Assembly: GCA_013398295.1 (NCBI GenBank)
Contig: VZSF01017903.1
Location: forward strand, 1,434,062 to 1,498,061
Direction: 5' to 3'
From: Chionis minor
Taxonomy: Eukaryota > Chordata > Aves > Charadriiformes > Chionididae
Length of the DNA: 64,000 nt
Positions 12,625-23,680 of this stretch are shown here, piece after piece. Position 1 is the stretch's first letter, and every line of letters starts with the position of its first letter. The position numbers were made by a program, and so were the translations under genes. The notes below the pieces were generated by a model, which did not search any database, was not told the DNA's origin, and was given only the letters and a program-made list of their open reading frames with translations.

Positions 12625-12735
12625 CTTGTCATTCTTTGCCTTGTCCAAAATCACAAACAGGCTGTGGCAGCCTCAGAACCAGAGGCCAAGTCTTGCAGCT
12701 CCCAGACTTGTGCTTTAACTACTTGACATACCCTC
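12625..12735 (-). repeat. MIR/L3-like remnant, antisense
   Basis: CCTTGTCCAAAATCACAAAC, GGCTGTGGCAG, AGTCTTGCAGCTCCCAGACT and GTGCTTTAACTACTTGACA follow the antisense order 'cttgcccaaggtcacacagg ... tggcagagc ... gtgctctaaccactaga' of MIR and L3-type repeats. MIR and L3 cannot be separated by eye at this divergence. Confidence 0.45.
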
Positions 12736-15700
12736 TCATCACTGGAGCAGAAGAAACAGAATGATCAGAGAACAAAACCTCTCACGCTGAGCAATCTGAA
12801 AACCTCATGTTTCAGCACAAGAGAGACGTGTGTCATTCCATCACTAACTCACCAGCCCAGAGGCCAAGTCCAAGAAAAATGTCCTGGCAGCAGTCCAAGG
12901 TCAGAGTCCCAGAAGGTAAACTCTTCAAGAATTAGTGATGTAAACGCTCCCTCTCAGAGGCAGTCCCGCTGCAGTCTTCTCTGAACTCCTTGGACTCTGC
13001 AAACTTCCTTCTCTGGCATGCCTCTTTGGCCTTCTTCCTTCTATTTTTCTCATAAGCTTGTCTGTGGATGATTTAGCTAAAAAAAAAAAAAAAAAGGCAT
13101 TTTTTTCCTTCATTAAAAAAATAAGTGTGTCTGCATCTGGCCAATACAATAATGATGTTACAAAGTCCTCTTTGAGGAAGGCGCTCTCTACTTCTGTCAG
13201 GTCCTTCCTCTTTCCTGAGTTATGTGACTAAGATCTTGGGAAAAAATTTCATAGCCTTCATGGTCAGCATCACCTCCCCTTCTCACTTCTCTCTTCTCCC
13301 TCCTCACAACATTTGTTTAAAACAACTTAAATGATCCTATGCCTGGTCTGAGAGTCAAGTCTGATACAGTCATCGTCTCCAAAGGTCCTACTTTTCGTCC
13401 ATCACTGACCAGGACACAGAATCTCTATTCAGTGTAAATATGACTCAGTTTAATTTTTCCAAAGACTGTTTGTTTACTTTCTGGTAGAGACTAATGAGTA
13501 AATATTATTTGGTAGGCTAGAACTTCATGAACTCCAACTAAAATGAAGGCTCCAGATCACTAGATGCAGCATAAACATATGGTAAAAAGTTTGTAATCAT
13601 CCCCAAGACTCCAGAGGCATCCTGTGAGGCAGCCAGGAAAGGAACTGAAGGCAATTTTCTGAGTCCCAATGTAGAGTCTTAAACACAAAGCCATCTTTCC
13701 TCCATATCTCTGCTTTCAGAAAATGCTTATTTTCTGAGTTTCTGTCTAGCTATCAAATATCTAAAGCTAGCAGTTATCCACCTCCACTATAAAGTCAGTT
13801 ACAATTTTAATTGCAATTGGTTTCCTAAGTTGTCATCTCTTCTCATAGTAATTTTTTGCTGAAAATATACCTCCCATCATTGCATGGGCTTTATTCTAAT
13901 CAAGCTACGCTATTGTCTCCGCGTTTGGCACCGCATTTAAAAATCAAAAAGTGCCAAATTCCTCTGTGAACTACTCAGATGTAGCACTTATATATGCCTA
14001 TCAAATGCAGAGGGAAGCCAAACTTTGACCCTAAATAAGCTGATATATGAAAACATGACAGTGTCTGTTTGGCTAGAGGAAAAGAGACATTACTTACAAA
14101 GCCTCTTTGTGGCTGTATTACAAAATGAGAAATTATAAATCTCCTCAGATTGTTCTAAACAGTACAAGTAAACTTAACAAAATGAGATACACATGTCAAA
14201 TATCATCAGTGCTTTTCCAAACAGAAATGTTAGGCACAGTTACAGCACTGCTTCAGGTCAGTCTGGTCCAGTAGTAATTACAAGTGTTAAGAACATACAA
14301 AGCGAAGACCAGATTCAGCGCAGAACCCAGCCTTTTTCACCTATAAATAAAACAAAGTTCAAAGAAAAAACAAGAAAGCATGAAGAAAACTTCAGAGATG
14401 TAATGAAATCCCTGAGCCTGCCCTACATGCAGAGCTAATGACGGCTGTGTTAGTGAGCTGAAGAGGAATGGTGTAAAGGATGGAGAACCTGCCAGACAGT
14501 GACAAGCTGAGATAAAATGAAGAGAAACAGTTATAAAGAAAGACTTGTTTTCCCTTGGTGATGAACCATTCTGTTAAATTACAGACCCCGAGCAGAGACA
14601 GGAATTAGTCCGCCGTATCTAACCAAAAAAGGGCGACTGACACCTACTTGAAGGAGGGAAGATATTGGAAATAAGTCCTCAGTTTAACAACACAGGAAAG
14701 AGTTTTCTAATCCCATAAAGCTTCTCCCGTTTTATATGGGGATAAAAATGAGACCTTCCCTAGGGAAAGAGCACGTGGCATCAGCACCCCAGGGAACAAT
14801 CCAATGCCCCAGCATAAAAGACTGAAGTTTAAATCTCTGTGCTGCCTAATTTAACCGGACCCCCTAACATTTGTCTTTCACTTCTCAGCCAGAAGTCTAA
14901 GCCACAAAGTTACTGGCTACTCAGAGAGATGTATTTATCTGTATCTTAAATAGTGACCTGCAACTACTAGCACATTCCCAACCAACTCTGCTCCCTAATA
15001 ACACACCACCAGCCTGCCTAAGCTATATAAAATACCCCAACAAATTCTGAAACAGCCATGCTTTCACCTTTTAACAACACAGAGGACTGTCTGCATGAAG
15101 GCATGTTTTAATGCTAATGATACAGCTTTCTGCAGCTCCATACTTCCTCTGCTCAGTGCAAATACACACATGTTTGTGGGCATTAATAGGGGCATCTAGG
15201 ACCATTATTCAGGGAAGTGAAGGCGAGAATGAACTGGCAGATCATTTTCTCTGACCTCCTGCTGACAACTCAACCGCCCCAGTTACACAGCTGAGTCCAG
15301 TAAGTGGTACATATCAGTTGATGAACACTGGCAATGTGCTATATAGATCCAAAAAATATTCCCACGAAACACCCAGGGAGTATTACCTTTCCTAGGGTCC
15401 TAGAACAACTCTGCTAGCATAAATTTCATGAATTATTATTCAACAACTTCAATGACTCATATGAGGGATGGATTAAATCCATGATTGTCATTCTCTGACC
15501 CCAGCCAAAAAGATTATTTCAGAAAAATGGCTTGCACTTACTCTTGATAATTTGCATCTACTTTCCTCAGCCTTTACAGCTTCTTTCTTTGACATTTACT
15601 GCTGGTGCAACTGCTGCCATTGCTTTTGCTGAACATCACAAACACTTTATTACTAATTTCCAGCTCATCTGCAAAGAGTAGAGATCTGAGAGCAACTGGG

Positions 15701-16319
15701 ATGACAAGCCCTCCAAGCAGCTTACAAATTTATGACTGGAACAGAAACTTAGAAACCAAGACTTAGAAACTTGCCACTGGAATAAGGAGGTAGCAGCTAA
15801 GGTGGGCAGTATATCCAGTAAGGGATGTATAGAACCAAATGACAAAACAGAACAGATTGCAAAAATGGATTCATTTCTGCTGTAGAGGAAACAACGTCCA
15901 CACCAGTGAAGACAGGGAAACAATCTTGACCAGGAATGAGGTTTCCATCTGAAGCTTTCTGGTAGCTGGAAACTGGTAACTTTTGATTTTTCCAATTAAA
16001 ATCTCAGAGCTTAAAGGAGGAATTCTACAAAAGCAATGTTTTTACATGAATAAATTATTTTTCCAACAGCTCTCCAACATACACATCTATAGTAGCATGT
16101 AACAACCGATACTAGTATTTAGGCTGACCTATTTTCCTCACAAAAAGCAACACTGCTTTATTTCTCTTCGGGACACCACCCATTTTCATCTCATATAAAT
16201 TACGGAATAAAATCTACTGTGTTCTCCACTTCCATTGCTGCTGGCAGAGACCAATGCCTTAAGATTTTTTTCTTTTCCAGCATACAGTTATATCTCTAGC
16301 AAGCTCTGCCCATTAGATT
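12736..16319. other. non-coding stretch, nothing recognised
   Basis: Holds a run of about 16 A at 13079-13095 and several weak open frames, the longest 119 codons on the minus strand at 15636-15995, none resembling a known protein. No repeat family recognised. Confidence 0.4.
13079..13095. repeat. poly-A run
   Basis: An uninterrupted A homopolymer. No retroposed gene body was recognised upstream on either strand, so it is annotated only as simple sequence. Confidence 0.9.
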
Positions 16320-16720
16320 ATTCCATTAACTTTCCAAATGACATGAGATCACAGTTTTACATTCACTTCCTGATCATTATCAAGGTCCTGGAAAAATTGC
16401 ATTAATTTTTGAGCTGCTCAAATCCTTATGAGAATTCTGTTACTTAAACACAGTAACCATCAGCTGTGTTGGACAATATGAGCCATTTCCATGCACCAAA
16501 TGCTATCATTTAATTTCATTTTCAGACATTGCAATACACACTAGTCGGTGATCATTAGTTGTTACCTGGGATCGCTATGAAACCTCCTTAATTAGGCACT
16601 TTGTGCCTGTCAATATTTAAACTAAAGTAAGAAATATCAACTGTATATCTGCGCCACAAAGAGATAAACATTTTTGTTAATCACTTGTCTTCATCATATT
16701 AGAATCATTAACTTAAATAT
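16320..16720. promoter_or_regulatory. candidate conserved non-coding element
   Basis: AT-rich, repeat-free DNA with TTAATTAG at 16588-16595, TGATCATTAG just upstream, the inverted repeat GGCAC-TTT-GTGCC at 16595-16607, and further homeodomain-like cores near 16675-16710. No coding frame crosses it. The texture suggests a developmental enhancer, which only alignment could confirm. Confidence 0.3.
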
Positions 16721-17934
16721 CAGTATCAGTTCTTGCATTGTTTCGCTAATTCTGGTAAGTTTACACTGGAAATACATTCGGTCCACTTTTACTCAGACGT
16801 GAGGTTCTGGCAATACGCATTCATACTCTTTTCTTCACAAAGCCTTCTTGGCAACACACATACGAGGCTGTTTTCAGACATGCTCCTAAGAAGTGCTGTA
16901 GCAGGCAGGACACTAAGAGCCCGTTTGGAGCAGCGAGACCTGCAGGTGGTTAATTAAGATCAACCGTTGCATTACTAACAGCCATTAGGTCAACTCAGCT
17001 TCAGGGAAACAGTGGAACACAAGAGTAGGATTTTGAACAGGTACCTCTGGGGTTTCCAGTTGTCTCTGCAACACAGTGAAGAGCAAAGCACCCCAAGTTC
17101 CGCAGAACCCTAGGAAAAATCCCCACAGGCCTTTCTATAACACGGTTCTGACCAGATACAAATGCTGTGGGGCTGTAAATCTCCATGAGGTCTATAAATC
17201 TCAGCTCGTACACCCACAGCACGCTTAATTTTTTGTTCCATATTGTGAAGCCAGAAAAAATCCAATTTCTTTCTTCACTGATAGAGATGAAAGAAGGATT
17301 ATCAACATGTACCGATGCTGCTGTAGTGCCTTTATTCAAATGCAGATTATTGATCCAACAAATGGTCATGAGGGACGAGGCTGATAAAACACTACTGGGC
17401 TCCTCGGTCGAACCCACTGTCTCAGGCAGGACAGATTCAACTCCACACTTGCTGAATTCAGAAACCAGAATATTTCTACCTAGTTTGTCATAACTACCTC
17501 ATTAAGCAAACAATTTCCTTTTCTGCCTGCCCTTACCCATCTAAAAGTTTAGCCTCATTTCCAATTTGAATTTGCCCTTTATTAAATTGAATTCATTGTT
17601 CTTTGTGTTACTACTTGTGTTATGTGTCATTTCCTTTTCCCGGTATTAAATGACCCTTAAGATGATCATCCTGCCATTAAATATTTCTTTAGATGAAATT
17701 GTCTAAATTCATTCCCACTCTTCTATCTCCTTTAATGTTGTGGTTTTCCTTTGCAGACCTTTGGTTTCTGAAGTTAACAGCGTGATCTTGGTGCATGGTA
17801 CTACAGGTGTGATCTTAGCAACAACATAGTAACACATTTGTAAATTCTCTTATCCTAATCAAGCTGTTTTTCAGCCTTCAGGCCTGAGAGATTTTGTTCT
17901 TCTCAAACACACCACACTCGAATGAGAAGTGTTT
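16721..17934. other. non-coding stretch, nothing recognised
   Basis: A 138-codon minus-strand frame (17001-17417) has no recognisable domain. No repeats recognised until the CR1 copy that follows. Confidence 0.4.
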
Positions 17935-18240
17935 TCATAGAATCATAGAATGGTTAGAGTTGGAAGGGACCTTAAAGATCATCAAGTTCCAACCCCCTGC
18001 CATGGGCAGGGACACCTCTGACTAGAGCAGGTTGCTCAAAGCCCCATCCAGCCTGGCCTTAAACGCTTCCAGGGATGGGGCATCCACAACTTCCCTGGGT
18101 AACCTGTTCCAGTGCCTCACCACCCTCACAGTAAAGAACTCCTTCCTAATATCTAATCTAAATCTCCCCTCTTCCAATTTAAAACCATTACCCCTTGTCC
18201 TATCACTAGACTTCCTGACAAAAGTTTTGTTAACTTCCAT
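17935..18240 (-). mobile_element. CR1 LINE 3' end, 5'-truncated, antisense
   Basis: CR1 is the dominant LINE of birds and mobilises by target-primed reverse transcription. Read on the minus strand, this copy has the C-terminus of the reverse transcriptase ORF with motifs [16 protein letters not shown] and [18 protein letters not shown], ending at a stop near 18022. It then runs through the short 3' UTR to the avian CR1 tail, seen on the plus strand as TCATAGAA twice at 17935-17950. Similarity to CR1 fades beyond about 18200-18240, so the inner end is approximate. Only the terminal few hundred bases of a full element are present, which is the usual 5' truncation. The intact terminal frame suggests moderate age. 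Confidence 0.95.
18022..18195 (-). pseudogene. C-terminal fragment of CR1 reverse transcriptase ORF
   Basis: About 55 codons, uninterrupted to the stop, matching the conserved CR1 C-terminus ([28 protein letters not shown]). The endonuclease and reverse transcriptase catalytic domains are absent, so it cannot be functional. The longer open frame upstream to 18426 is not convincingly CR1 beyond the [10 protein letters not shown] phrase. Confidence 0.9.
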
Positions 18241-19779
18241 CAACAAATCCTTCTTTCCCTGACTGCTTTCACTTTGCATCACTCGTACTCGGGATACATT
18301 TGCTGAAGGCTCTGGTTCAGACGAGGCTCTGCGTTTGTGGCACCACAAACATCTATACACGGAATTAAAAATCCGTGGGGTCTCAGCGCTGCCCCAAGCG
18401 TCGTGAGAGCTGGCACCCAGGTTCACAGTGATGCAAGAGGCACTAGATCATGCTGCCAAGCAGGGATGAACTCGTATGTTTTCCTGAATATGAATCTTGA
18501 ACTTTGGTGCACAGGATTTATTGTGGAGTCAGGCACTGCCCGACGTTGGTAAGGTTAAGTTGTGAGTTCCAACTGAATTACCTTTCCCTTCATTTGTATA
18601 TTTTTTTAATTCAATTGTATTCTTTCATATGCGTACTACCTTCTCACTTTTCACATGCAATTTAACACAGTCATTTCCTCGGTTGTGATCTGCATGTCTC
18701 TCTCTGGATCTGGACCAAAATCTACCTTTTGTTACAGAAAACCGCTGGGTAACGATCCATTTCTCAATGCATCTGTGTGAGCAAAGGCAGCAAATGCTGA
18801 GGGGAGCAGATTTTGAAGTGAATCAAGGAAGTAAATGAGTGTGGGAACTGGGGCCCAAAAGCCATTTCGGAAAGACGTTTCTGAGCTGCCTTAATAGGAT
18901 CAGCCTGCCATATTTCAAAACAGCATCAATGGACAGAAGTAATAAAACTTGTCTGATCGGTTTAAGCACAGGTATCCCTCACAGTTGCTTTCTGCATGCG
19001 TGCACATGCACTCATGCAAACACACACACTTCTTCACCTGTAGGATCAAACCTCTTAAATTTCTTCCACAATTAATTTGTAAACAGCTTATAACCCACCC
19101 AGAAGACTGCCTTACAGTATGCACATTCTGCCCTCTGAAGGTGCTCATTTCCAAGGCTTTTTTCAAACAAATATGGATATGGATATAAATATAATCTGAA
19201 CATCTAAATATATGTACGTATATGCACACAGGCACTTAATTATTTATAATTTTGGCCTCATATGCCCCCAGAGAGCAAAACACTCAGAAATTATTCTTTC
19301 AGTGGCGCTGTGGAAGCATGGTGAAAATCTCTCTGCTCTTAATTAGTCAAAAGCTCTTAAACTCATGGAGATGTAAAATGCCAACAGTAGAAATCTATTG
19401 AATGTACGAAATGTGCTTTAGACAAACAGCAGGGAACAAAGTACAAGATGGCCCAGTGTTACCTGGCTTGACAAAGTTTTACTTTCCCTGGATCAGCAGC
19501 AGAGCTTTCAGTGTTCCTCCTTTACTTTCAACGAAACTTTACCACGGAATCTCCACTGTATCATGACCTGGGATTCATAAAAACAACGCAACAGCCTATA
19601 TATTTTTCGAATTACATTTTCTAGGGCCGATTTTACACAGGCCATTTATAAGTCACTTAGCAGAGAGCAGAAGAGAAGACCGATTTCCATCTCCTTACTA
19701 AAAGGCAAAGTGCCTCAAACCAAACAAAACCAAAAAGCAGCAGCTCCATTTCCTGTGTTGTACACAGCTGTGTGACACC
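18241..19779. other. non-coding stretch, nothing recognised
   Basis: Ordinary composition, with AT-rich patches at 18590-18640 and 19170-19250. Short CA-rich stretches near 19020. No gene or repeat family recognised. Confidence 0.4.
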
Positions 19780-19900
19780 AGCAGTGACTCGTGCCCTGCT
19801 GAATAGTGTTTCACTCATCTGATGTAGCTTTATTGGAAGGTTAATCAACAGGCATGATCTTTGGCTAATAGAGGCTGAGTCCATTATAAAGGAGACACAT
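19780..19900. promoter_or_regulatory. candidate conserved non-coding element
   Basis: Repeat-free sequence with a CTTTATTGG phrase, GGTTAATCAAC, TGGCTAATAG and CCATTATAAAGG in close succession, resembling a cluster of homeodomain, HNF1-like and TATA-like sites. It is recorded as a candidate enhancer on motif density alone. Confidence 0.2.
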
Positions 19901-22160
19901 TTCAACTTGCAGGAAGAAAGAGGCGGGGGAAAGACAGGCAGGAGAAATCTCTGCTGAGGGCACCGTGGGCATGCTATAATTTGTAAAGCAGGGATGAGGG
20001 GCCTTTTAGGGCATTTCATTACAACAGCACACGGGGCAAGCTGAGCCAGGACTTGCTCAAAGCCCCCTGCAATGTTCTTTCCCCAGAGCCACACAGCAAA
20101 CCCAGAGCTTGTTTTCCAATTTGAGGATAACAGAAACCAACATCCCAGCTCTCACCTGCTTCTAGATTTGATGCTACATATCACTTTGATGGACTGTGCT
20201 GCAATTAAAAAGAAGACAAGAGGGAGTTGCCAGCCTGGGGGGCTTTTTTTCCTCAAGGATGCAAAAGAAGGAAGGTCTCAGATGCAAAGCACCTCTGAAG
20301 CACATACCGGGAAGCGTGAGCTGCACCATCCCTGAGAGACGCGGCTCGGCCACCTCCAGGCACTGAGGAGCCTCCATAGATAAGAAGAACGAATACTCAC
20401 TTGCTCTTTCTACCACTGCTCAGAAAGCAGGAAGCAAAGTTTGTTTTTATCAAAGCAAGCCTTCTTTTCACATGTGCACCCATTTCTGGAGAGCCTAAGC
20501 CTGGCAGGCTTCTTCCAGCCTCCCAGGAAAGCGTTTCTAGCACACCCCGTCCCAAGACCCTCCCTCCCTCTGTTCCCCACACGCACACTCTCAAATCCCA
20601 TTGAGGTAAACAAGTGATAAGACTCTGGGATTAGGTCTACTGACCTCAGAAGGAATTTTGCTCAAACAAGAATTAAGCTTGGAAGGATTTTGTCCTTACC
20701 AAGAGGCTTCTAAAGGTTTCCCACATAAGAGCTTCAGGAAAATGACTTGTGGAATTTACATCCCGCTTTGCTCCCTCAGTCACTTTGGCAGCTTATCCTG
20801 GAGGGCACTGGAGCTGGCACTCAGACAAGCCGTCAGCTCATAGCCTAACAAATTATTGATTCTCTCCTCACTTTGAAGCAGACAACAACAAACTCCTAAA
20901 TGCACTGCATTCTTCAATATCTCCCTCTGGAGAAACACCCGTTTGTAACATTGGCGGTAAGGGGGCATTTCCATCTTTCAGGCCATGACGGGTGGATGAA
21001 GCACTGCGGTTTATATATTTTGTTCTTTTGCCTTCAACCAAGGATTGGTGGCTACGGGAGATTTTTGCACAGAACGTGACTTTCAAATCCACACTCAGAC
21101 ACAGCGAGACATACGTACAAACGTTCAAGTGTACATATATAAAATTGACTGAATTTGGAATGTAGAAGGTGTCCAACAGAAAGCGGGGTTAAGAGCTTGT
21201 TTTCCCCAGTATTACATTATTAAGAGGCAAACCCAGTTTTCCGTGCGTCATGCACTTAATGAGCTCCAGATTGCAGGATACAAAAAGATCTTGACATTGG
21301 CTTGAAGAAACAAAATGTTCAAAATGATCTGGATACGTTGAAGCACTTCATAAATGGCTCATCACCACATTGAGTATCAGTTCTGCGAAATTCCTGTTAT
21401 TTTCCTGCAACTCGTTGCGATGTGTCCCAAGCTTTCTTGTTTTCCTCCTGCCTTCTCCAGTGCCCACTCGACAGGGATGTAGGTTCTCCCTTGACCACTG
21501 CTCTGGAGGGGCTGAGCTTTCTGCTGATGACAGTAGGCCAACTCTGCAGCCCCCAAACATTGAAACCAGTGTGCAGCAACCAAAAAGCACTGGGGACTCA
21601 TCACTAGACTCATGTCAAGAGCATCACGAAGAGTAGCATGTACTTCTGCCTCTGTGCTGGTAGTCATGGGAGCCCTTCTCCCTCGTGTCAAGGGCTAGAA
21701 ATGAGGGCATTTGATGGAGTCCATCACAGACTGCCCACCTGGGGTACCCAGGACAGACCTAGGAGCTGAACCGAGGAGCTGCAGCTCACAGTCTTTCATT
21801 ACATCTTGTATGCGATGCCTCCCACTGCCTTGCGCCGTCTCACATTAGGACTACAAGGGGTCCCTTGGGCACATTCTGCCTGCTCCCAGCTTAGAATACA
21901 GATAAATCCAGCAGCCCACCTATTCTGCATCAAAACGCTTCCTCTGCACCTGAAATCGATACAGTTTTCATGCAAATTTTTACTACATGTGCAGCACTGT
22001 TTCTAAACATTCATTCAGCTGACACACCTAAATAACTGTGAAAATGGTATTATGGCTTATCAGGCCAATGATCTACAATCTTCTGTCTCCCTAAACACAT
22101 ATTTATAAACAGCACTTACAAACATTGTTAAGGTTATTGTGTGAAACTCTTACATGATTT
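19901..22160. other. non-coding stretch, nothing recognised
   Basis: Open frames of 60-105 codons on both strands have no family resemblance. A CCCATTGAGGTAAAC phrase near 20598 hints at the near-palindromic repeat family found elsewhere, but is too short to call. Confidence 0.4.
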
Positions 22161-22773
22161 TGTCCTGGTTTGAGCAACACAGGACTAACTTCTCTTCTAA
22201 TACTTGGGAAAATGACACTTTTCGAAGACTAGTGTCTGAATTTGTGAAAATATTTACTTTATAGCCAGCTATGGTGTGTGGGTTTCAAGGTCTCAGTGTT
22301 TTTGAGCTCACCAGGTGCAAGGATGAGGAGGAAAAAGACCTGAGCACTTGACCCAAGCTGGCCAACAGGATTATTTCATACCATGAACGTCACATTCACT
22401 ACAAATTAGAAAGTTTGCTGCAAAGTTCTCTCTCCCTTGATGGTGGCAATCCAGAGAACTTCTTGCCCTGCTGCTGGATGCCTGAGGCCTTCTCTTGTTC
22501 CTGAAGCCATAGCATCTGCAGTGCCCGACATCAACTGTCCGCTCCCAGGAGTGCACAACTTCCTACTGATATAATTGACTGAGTATAATCCTTGTATATT
22601 TTATATTCGTATCAGGATCAATATTAGTTCTTTAGTGTTATTAATGTTAATTATCTAGTCTTATTCTATTAAATCTGTTTACATTTCAAAGCCCAGGTTT
22701 CCCTGTTTTTTCCCGATTCCCCTTCCTGGGTGGGGAGGGGTCATCAGGTGACAGAATAATTGTTTAAACGACA
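22161..22773 (+). mobile_element. solo LTR of an endogenous retrovirus, ERVL-like (class III)
   Basis: The block begins TGTCCTGGTTT, the 5' start of a very common avian ERVL-type LTR. It contains the diagnostic phrase ACCTGAGCACTTGACCCAAG followed by CTGGCCAACAGG. Near the end is an ATTAAA polyadenylation signal at 22668-22673 in a T-rich context, then the closing TTTAAACGACA, which resembles the usual 'ttaaaccacgaca' end. At about 613 bases its length fits one LTR. No gag, pol or env remnant and no partner LTR were seen, so it is a solo LTR left by recombination between the two LTRs of a provirus. The usual U3 TATA region is degenerate. No 5-base target-site duplication could be assigned, so the 3' end is uncertain by several bases. 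Confidence 0.85.
22668..22673 (+). promoter_or_regulatory. LTR polyadenylation signal ATTAAA
   Basis: ATTAAA sits in the expected place for the R region of this LTR, about 100 bases before its 3' end, in AT-rich DNA. It sets the element orientation as plus. Confidence 0.65.
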
Positions 22774-23589
22774 ACGCATCATTGCGGGTTTCTCAAACGA
22801 TAACACATTTCCAAATGTATTTTTTGCAAATTCTAGTTTTATCAGCAACATTAAACAGCAAAAAAAAGTACTTTTTGTTTCAGCTGCTCCTTTTCTGATA
22901 AAGATTGGTATAACAGAGATTTCAAATGTGCAAGAAATACTCTGTACCACAAATACTTTTCAGTGTCCCTGTGTATTGCAATATGTCCCAATTTCAAGAG
23001 GCTGCTTTGCTTTAGATAACGTTGCCAAGTTACTAAAAAAAAAACCCTCAGCGATGGGCTGTTTGCATCCCAAGGTCATAATAATGTATCCTGGTGACAC
23101 CAAAACATCAAGATGTAAACAATAAAAAGACAGAAGGGCATTGACCCAAGTGGCTAAATCTAAAAAACCGCAATTCCAAAGCAAAGTGGTATTTAGACCG
23201 TTGGATACTTTATCAGGATAGGTACTTGCAGAACTGGGTGCCGGTTTTAGCATTTCTCAGATGAATTTGCAAACTGAGTTCATATGTTGGGCTCACTGCA
23301 GAATAGAGACCTCTAACAGATGCAGATTCATATACACAGAAGAGACTGAAATAATCACTCCTACCCCCAAGGCAGAGAAATAGGAGAACATTTGTTTACA
23401 ATATTTAAATTGACTAATGCTAGAGGATAGCTCGTCAGTAATAAAAACATACATAATAACAGGCAGAGGACAGCACTGAGACAGACATGTATCCTGGCTG
23501 GATGGTTTTGCAGCCTTAAAATACAATGGATACAAATCAAGTATGAGCCGCCATTAGCTGTAGCAGCATTTTAGGTGATGGACTGATAG
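22774..23589. other. non-coding stretch, nothing recognised
   Basis: A 121-codon plus-strand frame starting at 22760 overlaps the LTR end and has no known relatives. Nothing else recognised. Confidence 0.4.
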
Positions 23590-23599
23590 TGAGAAAAGG

Positions 23600-23680
23600 T
23601 AGATCATGTGTATCTTTTATTGGACTAATATATAAGCTGTTACACATAAGCCTTCAGGCCAAAAAAGTCTTCTGGGGGCT
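23600..23680. repeat. possible ancient amniote interspersed repeat fragment
   Basis: The phrase TATCTTTTATTGGACTAAT followed by ATAAGCTG and a CTTCAGGCC phrase resembles a common amniote repeat containing 'cttttattggaccaac ... cttcttcagg'. Short, diverged and without ends; the family is not named. Confidence 0.3.

Noticed and set aside
13079..13095. Processed pseudogene tail
   Set aside because: The poly-A run has no recognisable retrocopied coding sequence before it and no flanking duplication was found.
18022..18426. 134-codon minus-strand frame as a host gene
   Set aside because: Its C-terminal half is the CR1 LINE reverse transcriptase tail; the upstream part is an accidental extension.
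22161..23125. Full endogenous provirus
   Set aside because: No internal coding remnant, primer-binding site or second LTR was seen; only one LTR-like unit is present.
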